Positions 1 to 14,000 of a DNA stretch of 64,000 bases are shown piece by piece. Below the pieces are notes generated by a model, which searched no databases, was not told where the DNA came from, and saw only the letters and a program-made list of their open reading frames with translations. The stretch is from NCBI RefSeq assembly GCF_009730915.1, contig NC_052488.1:21198305-21262304 (forward strand), in the 5' to 3' direction. The stretch is from Dioscorea cayenensis subsp. rotundata (Eukaryota; Streptophyta; Magnoliopsida; Dioscoreales; Dioscoreaceae). The position numbers were made by a program, and so were the translations under genes. The first letter of the stretch is position 1, and each line of letters starts with the position of its first letter.

Positions 1-86
1 CACATCAAGAAACAACTTCTATATATATATATATATATATATCTTTCTTGATTCTATCTCTCCTTGATCATTGTGAGGATAAAGAG

Positions 87-231
87 ATGAGCACAAGAGG
101 TCATTGGACACCGACCGAAGACGAGAAGCTCATGGAACTCGTTGCCTGTTTTGGCCCTCATAACTGGAATTCCATTGCTGACAAGCTTCAAGGAAGATCA
201 GGTGCAACTCTATCTCCTCTCTCTCTCTCTC

Positions 232-270
<39 letters not shown>

Positions 271-731
271 CTTTTCAATGAAAGTTGTTGTTATATATGA
301 GGTTCAAAGTGACATGTTAACAAATTGAGTGAAAATTAACCAAACTAGGAAAGAGTTGTCGGTTGAGATGGTTCAATCAGTTGGATCCAAGAATCAAGAA
401 AAGTCCTTTCACTGAGGAAGAAGAAGAACGGCTTCTTACTTCACATCGAAATTCATGGAAACAGATGGGCGGCGATTGCTCGCCATTTCCCCGGCAGGAC
501 TGATAATGCAGTGAAGAATCAATGGCATGTTATCATGGCAAGAAGGTATAGGGAGCGTTCTAGAGTTTGCTCTAGAGGAGAAGCACAAAGACAAGAGATC
601 ATTAAGAAGAGAAATTTAGATGCAAAAAATATCGCTTCATTTCTAGACAAGTATTGCAGAAGTGTTCAAAATTATCCAATGATCAATGAATCCAATATGA
701 GACAAAGTAATATATTTATGCATGCTTTTTT

Positions 732-773
<42 letters not shown>

Positions 774-973
774 TGCATATTTAATTATATGTTTATCTGA
801 ATGCAGATAGAGATAGTTCCATTGAGTTCTATGATTTTCTTCAAGTGAACAATGATCTAGAGAATGCTAAACAAGGTTTAGAAAGAGTGGAAGAACAAAA
901 AGAAGAAGTGAAGGAGAATGAGAGTAAGAGTTGTGTTCCATTTATAGATTTTTTCTCTGTTGGAAGTTCTTAA
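87..973 (+). CDS. R2R3-MYB transcription factor, MYB52/54/56/105/117 clade, with a one-base frameshift
   Basis: A nuclear DNA-binding regulator; relatives act in secondary wall, boundary and seed-coat programmes. Three exons: 87-201, 349-706 and 807-973. Exon 1 gives most of repeat R2 (starting MSTRGHWTPTEDEKL). Exon 2 completes R2 (GKSCRLRWFNQLDPRI) and gives R3 (FTEEEEERLL, then GRTDNAVKNQWHVIMARR). Exon 3 ends VPFIDFFSVGSS, resembling the C-terminal motif of this clade as I recall it. Exon 2 carries one extra A at about 448-450, in the codons expected to read H-R-I-H-G. As written the frame stops after R3 begins; removing one base gives a continuous 212-residue protein with the usual R2 and R3 tryptophans. 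The intron positions match the family. The splice junctions and tail stay coherent across the shift, so I favour a sequence error or a very young allele over an old pseudogene. TA repeats flank the start and fill both introns. Confidence 0.85.
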
Positions 974-2757
974 CTACATTTTGTGTGTGTGTGTGTGTGA
1001 GTGTAAATATAGATAGTTACATAATAAAAGAGTATTAGTGAAGATGAACTCTAATCAATTTGTGAAGCTAACTGTGAATATATATATGTATGACTTGATG
1101 TCATTTAGGATATGATCATGCTATGAATTACTTAAATAGTGATGTAAATTGGAACATCAAAACCTTTATATTAGTTGAGAATGAGTGTGTTTTGTTTTCT
1201 TTCTTGAGAATGAGCTTCTTCTTCATTTTGAACTTTTGAATTTAGTGCAAAATGGTGATCAGTACCTTCTCTTGATGTGCTTCTTATTAAAAGCAATGCT
1301 CATGTGATATATCTTTGCATTGGCCAGTCAGTTTCTCTTTGAAATGAGAAAGAGAACATATATAACTGTGAAATTAATATGTAGTGTAATTAATAATGAA
1401 CTTGATAAAACTAATTTAGAGTTAGATATATCCCATATTTTAATTGTGTTGGTTTGAATTGTTAAATTTTACAGAAGTGTGTGTGTGTGTTTTCTTTGTT
1501 CTTCATGAGTTCTAATTAATTTATTGAAATATTAAATATATAAGACCCAATATTGAATATACCAAAATTCACCATTTCTCACACAGTTGGCAATTGGCAT
1601 TTTCATTGGAAAATATGTATGAATGAATCAATGACAACGACAGCACTTTTGTTATTAATAAACAAAAATTTACATAGTACTTTAATTGAGTTTAAACAAT
1701 ACAAGCGGATTAGTTCAATGTGTACTTCTATTACTATATATATTTGATATGATGCTTGATGCTTAGTATGATGCTTGATGCTTGATGCTTGATGCCTGTT
1801 GGTTAATTTCTTGTAGATAAATTGATAGAATTATACTTCTCATGGTTGCTCTTTGTTTTAACATTGGATCTTCTGCACTGTACTGCTCCCTTTTAATTAT
1901 ATAATAATAATCATCTTTTTAACCTTTTAGAAATTTAAGATTCTCTTAGTTTCTTGTTGAAGGATTTCTTTTTTAAAATTAAAACAAAATTAAAATATTA
2001 ATTATAAATTGAGGAAAAAAAATACCAGGAATCTGGCAAAGCATGAAATAACATTAACAATGGCTTGTTTCCATATCTAATTAGACATTGTGGGTAATTT
2101 TGAAGGGGACAAAAATACATAATAGCTAACAAAAGAAAGATTTATAAAAAAATAAGGATAGGCATTAAAGGGTGGAAAGTATTTTGCAAGCCAAATCATG
2201 AAGATGAAAAGTAGTTCATCAAACACTCACAACATCCAGAAGAGCTCCAGAGAATCACTCAAACAAAGAACCATGTAGATGATCAAATGAGAAGAACTAA
2301 AGAATAGATTAAAAGAACCACATTTTCTGCTAATTTTGCAAGCCAATAAAGAACTAGCAGTTAGACTGACAAAAAAGACGAGGAACATAAGCCGGAGTTG
2401 GGCCAGCAGAGAGCATCAACGACAAGCTTAGAGCCTCGGAGATATCAACATCATATACAATACAAGGCATACCCTTCTTCAGGAAGGCAGGCATAGCTCA
2501 GTACAAGCCCAATACATTCTGGCTTACAACAAATAGATATCCCACTAGAATACAACACAGTTCGGCACGACCAGATCATACCAGGACACCATTCTAAGCA
2601 TGCAAACTGCATGTTTGGAGGCTCAAGGCTTGTCGAGGTACGAGCATCCACGACATAGCTGAGATGTACAGGCTAGCACTTTTAATTTGCTCCAATAATA
2701 GATGGGTATCATCAGATCAACTTAATTTGCTGCCCCCATCTTGGATGTTTCAATCTC
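974..2757. other. Intergenic, AT-rich
   Basis: No gene seen. It holds the 3' flank of the MYB gene, a short tandem repeat of the unit ATGCTTG at about 1746-1796, and from about 2200 the probable 3' untranslated region of the leftward DYRKP kinase gene. Confidence 0.6.
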
Positions 2758-5700
2758 TCAAGATGATATTGGTTCATAAGGATAAGAAAGCCATGGGTGT
2801 TTCAGTGCTTCAAATGCTGATGGGCGCTTCTTTGGATTCACTTCGAGAAGATGCGCAACAAAATCAATGAAGCCTTGATCACCCATTGGAAGACGGTGCC
2901 GTAGTGATGTCTTCTTTGGGATAAGATATTCTAGCCTGTTGGTTTCCTGTAGGAGAGAAATTTTGCAAAACAAGCGTAAAATATATATATATATATATAT
3001 ATAAGATGCTTTACATATGGACACCCTAAAAAGCAACATCTTGAAGCCAACTATGCTTCCAACAAAAACCATAGAGCTAACAAGGGAGTGATATAGGTTT
3101 AAAACCAAATTCCTAATTCATCAGTCACAGGTAATACTTGAAAGAGTACCTGAAAGGTATAAAAAGGGAACTTGTACCTGATTTCTCTCATATAACATAT
3201 GATTTTTGGAGAAATATTTGTATGTATCACGTCCTTTCGCAAGCATTGCTTGTTCAATGGGTCCAATGATTCCAATGACCCGTGCTAGCAATGTTGCAGG
3301 AGAGTCATTTTGGAAGAGCACCTGTGAAAATTTTTGTGTTAGTTCATTTACATGCAACCCTGGCCTGTTTATGGAGGATCCAGAAAACATTTAAACAGTC
3401 CATTGTCCGTATATAACAAATTTTTGATAGGTAGAGCATGAAGGCCCTATATAACCATTCCAAGTCAAAATCCAGGGTACCTTTCACGAGGCAGACAATG
3501 TTTTAGTCTAAAGTTTAACTACCAAGAAGGTCCTTCCCTCACCAACCCACCACCCCCTTCCTGATGAGATTTCAATTTATCCCAAGCTCATCTAACAATG
3601 TTCACCATGAAATGCATCTTTACCCTCCTCTGACAAGTTCCAACCAACAAGAACAATTTGTTTACCATAAAGATTTCAAAGGAGTATTCCTTATTAAATT
3701 CTCAACTTGGATCTAACTTTTTCAAAGCATTATATCTTTGTATTGATGGTGTAAAAATTTAGATATCTCATAGTACCAACATCATAAAAAATACTTCTAC
3801 ATACAATCCACTAATTCTAAGAATACTCAACATGGACCAACAAGATATTGTCGTTTCAATTGCATTTGCCAAGCCAATAGGTTTGTTTAACATATAGGAC
3901 GTATAAAGATTAGCAATGATACCATAACCACTAACACTAAGAGCAATAAACATACTATACCACTACCCATCTTTTCTTGTAAGGGTGACTCTTTCTCTGC
4001 ATTTTTTTTCCCAAGATGAGCGGCTAGGCCTCAGCATTGCTTTTGTTACTTTTTCATCACAGGCATGATGGGAACCCAAATATATTTCACAAGTATATAC
4101 GGGCAGCACCATGCACACTCTACTCAAAAATCAGTATAAACATAATTAAATTAACTAGTAAAACCAGGCATTTAGGGCATGAGCCTTAAATAACAAAGAA
4201 GTCATATAAAACCCAATGGTTGAAGCTCTTTTAGAAATCCCTACATTAAAAGTAAGAAACTAACGTAACTTACATTTCCAGTGCAGAGCTCTGCTAAGAT
4301 GCATCCAAGTGACCATATATCAATCTTTTTATCATATGGAAGGCCCAATATGACCTCAGGTGCACGATAGGACCGTGATTGCACATAAGAGCATAGATGA
4401 TCTGTTTCAAAGCAACTGCTACCAAGGTCAATAACTTTTACTTCACACCTGCTGTAGCTCTTCACCAAAATATTCTCCGGCTTTAGATCACAATGAATAA
4501 GACCAAGACCATGCAGAAATTGAAGTGCTTCCAGGCACTGAATCGTAATTGACTGCCAAAAGAATTGAAGTTGAGCCAAAATGTGTTTCAGAAAAGAATA
4601 ATGATCAAGGAAACTGAGGTAACAATATGATGGATACAACCTGCAACCTCGGCATGGTAAAATAAACCTCCCCTCCAGATTCTCTATTGAACTTGTGAAA
4701 TTCATATAAGTTAGCCTTGAGCAGCTCACAAACTATTAGTAAGTGCTCCTGTGAATCAATGAGGTTTACCAGAAAGCAACAATCAACAAATATGGAGAAC
4801 ATATGGCAGATACAGAAATTAGAATAAATGATAGCGAAATCATAGCGTTCCAACAATAGAGGACATAAATACTGTTACATGCATGACATCTACAATCAGT
4901 CGATGAAGCATAAAGATTTATGAGATCCTTGAAAAATAATGCATTTTTCAAAAGGAACATGAAAAAGAAGCAAACTTAAACCTTGCCTAGCTCTAGAAAG
5001 GGAATAAGAGCAGGAACAAACTTAGTCTACTGGAATTTGCTTTATAGATTAGGTATTTATTCAAATTTGAGCACCTTAAGTTGGCTACAATATAGGGCAT
5101 GGTAGAATTGGGCTCTATCTGCCTCAAGCCTAGATTGAATCAAAGTAACAAAGCCTCGTTCATTATTACAGTCAACATAAAATCCCCTCTATTTTCTGAA
5201 AAGCTTAAAAGTCGATTTTTATAAGCTAATACCAACTAGTTTTTTCAAGTTTGGGGAAGTAATATTCCCCATATTTTTTATAAGTAGTATGCACCTGTTA
5301 GACAATTGAAACAGTGCCAACATAGTTTCAGAAATCAATACAACCTTCCCCTCAGATATGGCTCTAACTTAACAGCAGTTAAATAGGTGCATGCATAGAC
5401 CTATTATCTCAGTGGAGGAATTCACATAGGAAGGTAATTCTTCAACCACAAGCACTCACCCAGAAATATTAACAAATTTTAAAACATAACAGTATTCCCT
5501 TATTAAATCAAGATATACAAATGTCCAAATATTCCAACCAACAACCACTGTAACATGAAAATAATTCAACAAGTCTTGCAATGCAAATAGAACGAAAATA
5601 TTAGATAAAGAAAATTTTGGTAGAAAAGCAAAATATTTAACAGAAACAACAAAAAGCGTGGAAAACCATTTATGAACAAACAAATTGAACAGGCTACTTA

Positions 5701-8700
5701 CCCGATAGTAAAAATAATCATACAAGCGCAAAATATGGTACTTGTCAGCAGGGTCATGCTTGTTCACATATTTCAGAAGCTTGATTTCATCAAGGCTCTG
5801 ATCAAAAAAATCTTTGTTGTTTTTAATAATTTTCACACAAACATCCATTCCAGTATGCAGGTCATGTGCCTGAATGGCTTTGCTGAATGCTGCTGATCCT
5901 AGGTACTCAGTAACATGATAGCGCCCTGCGATTACTGAATTTAAAACAACATGGAAGTTCTTATCCTCCTCAAAGCCAGTTCTGGAAAACAATTCAGACA
6001 GAAAAAACAGTTAGATGGAAAAAGATGCATAATAATAATTCATTCATATGGTTCACACCAACAAAGAAGAAAAAAATAAAAAAAGTCTAGTAGTCTCTAA
6101 CACAAGTCCAAGATAAACATTAAATAGATTCATCTACTAAAGAACTTGAAAATATGTTACGAAGCCATTAGATGCCCTGGAAATAAAATCATTAAAAAAC
6201 CAAAACATGCCTGTTTTTCCTGTGTACAATCTTAAGGTTGAAGATTTCAAATTCATCCTCCTGGGATTTTATCTGTCTCACTTGCTCCTGCAGTGCAGCC
6301 GCTTCTTCATCTTCCAGGGTTGTACAATGCTCTTCTTCCCTAACATCATTTTCTTTATAATGATGGTTTCTCTTGATATTCTCCCTTCCAGCATAATCAA
6401 CATTTGAGACTGACGATGAAATTGAATTTCTTGATCTTACAACATCAGCAGTTTCATCATCACCAAAACTTTTGCGAGGGGAAGACTCATTGCTTTTTCT
6501 CCTCCACGTAGCAAGCATGTCATCAGGTTGAATGCCATTACTGTAGTCATTCAAATCAGTACCAACAGCAACATTTGCCTTGCTTGACCACAAAGATTTA
6601 CTAGAATCAGCCTCCAACATGTCTACAGATCTTAGTGGAGGAGGAAATGAAAACCCAACATCAGAACTCATTCCTGAGCGAGAAGGACCCTTTTCAGGAT
6701 CCAAAATATACTTATCAGTATCCTGCTTATCAGCTTTCAGTTTATCCCTCTTTAATTTATTGGTAGAGCTCTTGTTTTTTTCATTCTGAGAATGTCTAAT
6801 GCCGCTAATGCCAGTATCACGATCATGAAAGTACTCTACATCCCCTTCACTGCTTTCACCAACCAAACTTTCACGCATTTCACTGCCAATGTCAGCAGCA
6901 TCACTATTTATGCCTACACCAATAGACCTGACTGAACAATGCTGATCATCATCCATGCAAAGATCATCACGGCGACGCGGTATATTGTCATTTTAGCTTT
7001 CCCATTACCAAGCATAACAAATTCATTGCTTTGGGTAACAAACCCCTGCCAAACAGGCTCTGCACGCATCAAATTTAGTTCTTCAACATCCATTAACTGC
7101 CCATCATAGTGAGCTATTAAATCATTTTCATCTCTTCTCCTATACATCTCTGACATTGTGAATCCCAAAGGCCCATCTGAAGCAGCAACTTGTTCAATAG
7201 TTTTTGCCTGAAGATATTGCTCACCAGAGAAGTAAGAGTCCTCTTCAGCAAAAGATTGGTCATCATCTTCATCCTTTCTTGGTACCCGCTCCTGAAGATC
7301 AGGAACACTACCATGGCCTGTTCCTTTTTCATTATCACTTGGGTAATCAATTTCATGAGCCAGGAACCAGGTCTCCTCTTCAATAGGTTGCCTCGTGTAT
7401 CCAACATCATCATCATCATCATATTCATCAGAATCCCAATACTCATTTGGATAGTCAACCGAATCATCACCAACAGTTGCAAAGCCAGATACCAAATCAG
7501 AAGTGTCTTCGGCAATTCCTTGACTAACAGATAACCAGCTGCTTCCACCAGTTCTCTTTCCACCTGTTGTTACATAATAAATTCCGAGTCTAAGGAAAAA
7601 TGACAAGGCAACTATCGCAAGGGAGGCATTGAACTAGTGTAACTCTAATCAAATAATTATCAGCTATTCACTTAAAAAGCAACCTTCCAACAGAGTTACT
7701 TGAATGCACACAAATTTACACAAACAGCAAATGGTAAAACACATGACTTAAATTCTATTGAAACAAATGACACAAATAGAAACAATCTGATGGTCACATC
7801 ATAAGCACTCAGACAATAAACCCATAAAACAAGTTATATCTTTCTAGGATTTGGAGTGAACACCCATTTAAGATGGTGGTTTACATCTGAAAATTTAGAA
7901 ACAGGATACAACTCAAAGTTCTTTTGTAACACAAGACTTTTGATGATCCAGAAGAGGAAAATAAATTATTACGTTACCTATAACTCCCAGGATACTTTTT
8001 TTCTAAAAAAAAAACCCAAAAAAAAAGCTCTTCTTGATCAGCCAGTTCTTTCCCGGTGGAATAACAGTCAAAATCTTCTCATCAACTAAAAATGTAACAG
8101 TCATGATAATGACACTGCCTGTTTTCCAGAAAAGAAAATTCCAGATAGATAAGTGCATAAATGTTTGTTCCTGTTCCTGTGATGCTAAAACCTGTTGATT
8201 CTTTCATCATCAAATCTGTGCGTAAAAAAATAAAAGTGATCTATTTATGGTTTCCAACATGCCATACAACTACTCTTAAGTGAAACATTATATGCCACAA
8301 ATCCACCATACATATAGCGGAGAGAACATTATTTCAACATGATACCACCCATTGTCCACCAACAACCCTAACAAACTCTACCTGCATGACGACACCAAAC
8401 AGGGCACTTATCACCATGTGTTCTATTTAACTAGTAGTTTTCTGTAAGGTAGAGATATTAGGTAATCTTTCAGAAAACACAAAAGTTCGAACTCAAATTT
8501 TTATTTCCAAAATCATCCATCTCGAGCATCCTGCAAGATCATTTTCCACTTAACTACTTGTACACTCAATCAGGAATGACTTCTATTGCAAATCATGAAG
8601 ATTGATCAATCCACAAAGCATATTGTCAAATTAAGGTATTTTCACATTTCAGGAGTATGAGAAGACTTGGAAACTCTCCAACAATATTTTTTGCAAGAAA

Positions 8701-10028
8701 TTATAGAACATATTTCCTTCCAATCATTTCCACACCACACACAAGGGCATCTCATGTTGAAAATCAAGAAGACTAATTAATCCACAGAATATCATCAAGC
8801 TCACGTAAATTCTAGTTTTAAAGTATGAGAAGAGTTGGAACCTTTCTAATCTTAGTGTTCGAAAGAAATTCTAGAATGTTATCACTAAAAAACCTATAAA
8901 TCAAGTCCTACCGCCAAATTAAATGTATTCACATTCTTAGCCATTCAATAAGCACTGAAAAAAAAAGGAAATTGCGTATCCACCCTCTCAAAGTTTCCAT
9001 CTATTGCCTTCTGATGATTTTTTAATTTTAACCACCAACAAGAATCAAACAATGTGAAGATACCTACATTTTCTTTAGTAGCACTTGACATGTCAAACCT
9101 AACCTATAATGCTTATAAAAACACATTCTGAAACATGAAAGCTTTCAATTTCAACACAGTTCAGAAATCAAATTAAAGCACTCCTAAACATCTTACAGTC
9201 AGTATTAGAAGGATATCAAATAACATTAACTACTTACTTACCGGAGAAGTTGATCTCCTGACCGACAGGAACATCAAGGAAAGACCCAATCATAAACGCA
9301 CTATCAGCATTTGACATCTTGCTCCCTGACCCATGGTGTTCAGCCTTTTCCTCCCACCCTAAATTCACCAATTTTTCCTCAGACTTGAGCCTCACCGGCG
9401 GCAATCTTGGGAACTCCTCCCTGTGATTTGACATTTCAAAACCCCCAACAACACTCTTGCGCTCCGAGCTCCCCCGCGATCTCCCATCCACCGAGCACTC
9501 CTTGGAGACCTCCCTCACATCGCTCCCCGCAGCCCTCTTTTTCCTCTCCTCCATCTCATCAAACCCACTCAACGACGAGGCATTCCCAACGGAGAAAGGA
9601 AACACGGTCTTGACAGGGCAGTACTTGAGGCCATCATCCTCCTTCGCCCAGAGATTATCCAACAAACTCTCCTTAAACTCGCTTTTCTGGTTCATCCCAC
9701 GCCGCATCTCCTTCGGCTGCTCAGAGATCATCAGCTCCGAGAAACTAGGGTAGAGATCAGCAACCGCAGCAGCATTCGAGCTCTCTCCGGTTCCGCTCTT
9801 CCCACCATTCCCGATCTTCCCAACCTCGATCTCCTTCACAATAAACTCCTTCGAGATCTCACCACTCTGGTTCCTCCCCTCAGCGGCTGCCTCCGGGAGT
9901 GCCCGATCCCCGGAACCATTCAAGTTCAGCTCCGGCCGGCCACTCAACTCCCCACGCAACGCCGCTTCCGCGCGTGTGAAGCGGTTCCTCTTCAGGAAAT
10001 CGAGAACAACGTCGACGGAATCCGCCAT
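2758..10028 (-). CDS. Plant-specific DYRK-family protein kinase (DYRKP)
   Basis: A dual-specificity CMGC kinase. Exons in coding order: 9242-10028, 6211-7563, 5702-5981, 4641-4748, 4274-4552, 3178-3321, 2758-2946; about 1046 residues. The start at 10028 gives [20 protein letters not shown], a LisH-like N-terminus as in Arabidopsis DYRKPs. A long acidic low-complexity middle follows. The kinase domain is C-terminal: glycine-loop region [12 protein letters not shown], catalytic lysine in VCVKIIKN, catalytic loop [10 protein letters not shown], magnesium motif IDLGSS and activation segment [12 protein letters not shown]. The first tyrosine of the animal YxY pair is Cys here (CSY). Intron 2 uses a GC donor (exon end AAAAACAG, then GCATGT); this keeps the frame into TGFEEDKNF, whereas the nearby GT does not. 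Exon 2 is one base short of frame at about 6991-6994 (AAAA on the coding strand), between MLGNGKAK and [10 protein letters not shown]; both sides match the family. The leader at 10069-10112 carries telo-box AAACCCTA motifs. Confidence 0.9.
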
Positions 10029-10068
10029 GGCGCAAGAAATCAGAGGGATTCCGGGAGGATCGGGTGAA

Positions 10069-10112
10069 CCCAAACCCTAACCCTAGTCCTTAACCGAAAC
10101 CCTAACCCTAGA
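10069..10112 (-). promoter_or_regulatory. Telo-box-rich leader of the DYRKP gene
   Basis: Four CCCTA-type units on the + strand, including AAACCCTAACCCTA twice, lie 40-85 bases upstream of the DYRKP start. Interstitial telomere motifs are known promoter or leader elements of many plant housekeeping genes. That they act here is inference. Confidence 0.45.
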
Positions 10113-11868
10113 GGAGGCCGGCGGGTAGATGGAGGAGAAGATGGAGGCATCGGACGGCCATTGGAGTGCCTCGGGATCGGGAAATTGGGAGAATGGGAGC
10201 CCTAGAGAAGTTTAAAGAGCGGGACGAAGGAGGACGGAGATTCAGATGCAGAGAGAACAAAAAAAGAAAGAAACTTTTCAGGGACCAAAACCAAAATTTC
10301 ATATTTTATTAGGGGGTTTATTGACATTTGTGCGCAGATATATGGAGGATGTGGGTGGGAAGGCCTGCAAATTTTTGTTTTTTGTTTTTTATTCTTTTAA
10401 TTAAATAAATTACTTGTGAGTGTAATTAATTATTCATGGCATATTCCTTGGTTCATGTCAGTTGTTAATTTTTTGTTTTAAATCTGTTTGTGTTATAAAT
10501 TACTCAGAACTAGGAAACTAAAGATTTTTAGAATTTTTTTTATATTACCGCATGTTTATTATTATTATTTTACAATTAGAGATAAATGTCACCCACTTAA
10601 CTGTTTGTCTCAAGGCAGATAAATACAGAAGTAAGTTGGTTATTGGGGCATCTCAGAATATTAAATGACACAATCAAAGTCCATTGTGTATGTTCAAAAT
10701 ATTTATAAAAATTTTATTAAAATAATAAATCTTTTTTATTATACAACTTTGGAGGAAGAGAGATACGACTCTTTCTACGAGAAACTCACCAAAACTCATT
10801 TCACAGTAACAGTTTTTACCAAAACTCATTTAGACAGTAATATAAATAATATATGACCTAATAATATTTTATAAATATTACTATAAATAACCTACTCCAA
10901 GGGCCTTTATCACTGCACTAGCAAGTATTGCTGTGTTGGCCTATAAAAATTTTTTAAATGTAGGGCTATAATTAAAAATATTGGTTTATAAAAGAAGTAT
11001 GATTTGTACAGTAAAGATTTGGGTTAATTAAATGGTTACAAATTTGAATCCAATATATGAAAAAAAATAAGTTTAGAAATCTATATTTTATATAACTCCC
11101 ATTTCTTTTATTACTAAAACAGATATATTTAGTTTTTTTTTTTTGTAAAAAATTGAAAGAAGATTGTATATAATAGTTTGGAATAAAAAATGGTATTCAA
11201 ATGTATTCCTTCATATTTTTAACAGCAGAAAATGAGATAAGACTTCTTTCACCAAATTTTCTACTGTCTTCATTTGTTTATTTACAGAAATACACAAAAT
11301 ATATATAAATAAAAATAATTAATTTTAAAAATTAAAGTTAAATTGTCAAAAACAAAATAATCGCTAAAACATCCCTCTAGTACTGCAAACAACTTAATAA
11401 TGCCAAATTTTAATAATTTATTGGTATACTTCTAAATTGAGTCCATATAAAGATAGTTACATTAAAATGTTATTCATTGTGAGTGTATTCAAAACAAATA
11501 TTGTGACACTTTTTATTTAAAAAAATAAATATTGTGACACTCTGCAGCTACCATTCTTTCCTTGATGCATTTTGATTTCACTTGATAATACAAAGATAAC
11601 AATTTCACAATATCATCCAATAATAATAATAATAATAATAACCTTTAAATAAAAATATTTCAAAGAAGTTGCCATGACCTCCCAAACCAATATTTTTTTT
11701 TTCAAAAAATTAATCATATTATTTTTATTATACTACCAATATTAAAATGAATATACATAGCCGTCTAATAAGTTGAGCAACAATATATTAGCAATATAAA
11801 ACACTTGTTCACATCATTTGATTGGGTGACATTACATTTGCATTTTGATTTATTTTCTTAACTTTCCT
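10113..11868. other. Intergenic, very AT-rich
   Basis: No gene seen. The left edge is the DYRKP promoter side. The rest is low-complexity A/T sequence with short open frames that show no family signal. Confidence 0.55.
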
Positions 11869-11881
11869 GAAATATCATTTT

Positions 11882-12059
11882 TGAGAAAGCGACAAGCGCC
11901 GGAACCCAGGGACGAACACGTGGGGGAACCGTGCTCACCACCGAATCGTGCCCTCACTTTGCGCGAGATGGGGATCGAACTCGGGGAGCCACGCTCGACA
12001 CTCGAGATGAACACCCTACTGCGAGGGCCGATCTGCGATAGGCCAAAATGGTCGTTAGC
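11882..12059 (-). mobile_element. SINE-like retroelement with 13-bp target duplication
   Basis: A sharply GC-rich 178-bp block in AT-rich DNA, flanked by perfect copies of GAAATATCATTTT at 11869-11881 and 12060-12072. On the minus strand it contains GAGTTCGATCCCC, close to the RNA polymerase III B box (GGTTCGANNCC), and ends near CTTGTCGCTTTCTC. The length, target duplication and B-box-like motif are what a tRNA-derived plant SINE shows. An A box is not clear. No second copy lies in this window. Confidence 0.65.
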
Positions 12060-12072
12060 GAAATATCATTTT

Positions 12073-14000
12073 CGTTATGCCATGTTTCATTTTTAAATTT
12101 TTTTATTAGTAAATTATGCTAAAACGTTTTGTTTCCCCATTACATGCCAAAGGATTTCTGTTTTTTTTTTCTTTTTTAATAAAAGAGGATTTCGTTTCAA
12201 TTTTTATTAAAATTGTAAATGCATCATTTTACATTCAAATTCAATTTTTTTTTAGTCTTTTTTTCAAAATATTTTTTTTTAATAAAATTGATAAACCACA
12301 AATTTATTAGAGCAAAAGATTTTTCCAAAAGAATTGTCATTTTTAAATTGTTGTGACAATAAATTTACTTAATAATAAATTATTATTTTTTAAAATTATA
12401 AGTGATGTGTATGTTGCAAATAAATCACATTAAAATTTAAAATTATGAGTGAATAATAATCCATTGTGATTACCGATTATTTTAGAACTATTTCATTAAC
12501 AACAAAAACTTTTGATAACTTCATATAAAAGAACTTTTCACTTTATAAAATGGATAGTAAATGATTTTGTAATGAATGATAATCCATGCAGATAAAATTA
12601 AGATATATAAAATTGTTTATATAAAAAATAAAAATAGAACAAAATAATTCAATTTTTATTAAATATTTATTTTAATTTCTATGGATAATCAAAATAAATG
12701 AATAAACCATCAATAGCATAATTTAAAATATAAATAATGACTTACATAAAAAAATGAAATGTTATTAATAATGTGTTTAATATTATACACCCACCACGTT
12801 TAGAAAAATTTCTCATTTATAATTTAATAGAGGCAGAATGAGTCTTCTATAACAAAAATATTTATTATCTACTTATTCCACATACTTCGGTCATAGTGTT
12901 TGAGAGAATTTTCATATTTTTTCTATAATCAAGTATAATACTAATATTGAATGTTTCACTCTTTCTCACAGTAATCAAATTAATTTTTCATAAATTGATC
13001 GATGTAAAAAGATTCGCATTAATTTTTCATTTTAATAATTCTCCTATATTGTTGAGTTTATTAGAATATTATTATTATTATTTTGTACTTTTTTATGAGG
13101 ATGTGATTATATCATGCTTTGGTGGAATAAATGCATATCATTATTGCTCTGGTAGTTTCTCTATATTTTTTAATTCTTTAAAAAACAAATATATAAATTT
13201 TTAACATGAATAATTTTTTTATAGTTAATATTTAATTTCTTCCCAAGACATCCCAAACCAAAGAGATTATAAAGATTAATTTTATAATTAATGTTATTTA
13301 ATTTTATTAGTAGTAGTATTAATAGATTATGGTCTGGTGTCTAAATTTCACATTCACTGTTCATTGAACCAAATTTTCAATTAGCACCAATATAAGAAAT
13401 ATATAGCACTGTTCACATCATTTAGGTGTGTTTTTTCTTTCACGTTTTTATTTGGGTACCATATTGTGATGAAACTTTTAAATTATATTTTTTTAAAAAA
13501 AATAGAAAAACCACTATTTTATTAAAATTAAGAATTATTAAAAAAATAATTATAATTTAAAACACTATATAGATATGAGCAATCCTTTGGTCCACCAATA
13601 ATATAGTGAGAAAGATTGATAAAAATATAAAAACATTGATATTATATAATAAGAGAGATGATTTTATAGTTGTCTTATGTCAGGTTTCACAGCTAGTGGA
13701 TTGTGTTTTTCTTTGTATTTTTTTTAATACATTTGATTTTTCTATTCTTAAAAAATTACAATTTGAATCATTCCAACTCTATTAAAAAATTACTATTATT
13801 TATTTATTTATTATTATTATTATTAAAAAATAAACTTTACACATTAAAAAAATAAGTTACAGCAAGACAGGAGAATACATCAGGGAAGGAAGAAAGACAA
13901 AAGAATTACAGAAGTCTTAAAATTGTTTTAGTTTATATTATATAATACTTATAATTATATATTAATTACACAAACATTAAAAAAAAAATGTTAAAGCACA
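12073..14000. other. Intergenic, AT-rich, possible LINE-tail relic
   Basis: No gene seen. At about 13490-13540 there is TTTTTTTAAAAAAAATAGAAAAACCACT, which resembles the recurrent LINE 3' end found elsewhere in the window (on the minus strand AGTGGTTTTTCTATTTT), but with no recognisable body. Confidence 0.4.

Noticed and set aside
11960-12000. tRNA gene suggested by the GTTCGATCCC B-box-like motif
   Set aside because: No cloverleaf or anticodon arm could be laid out, and the 13-bp target duplications fit a SINE instead.
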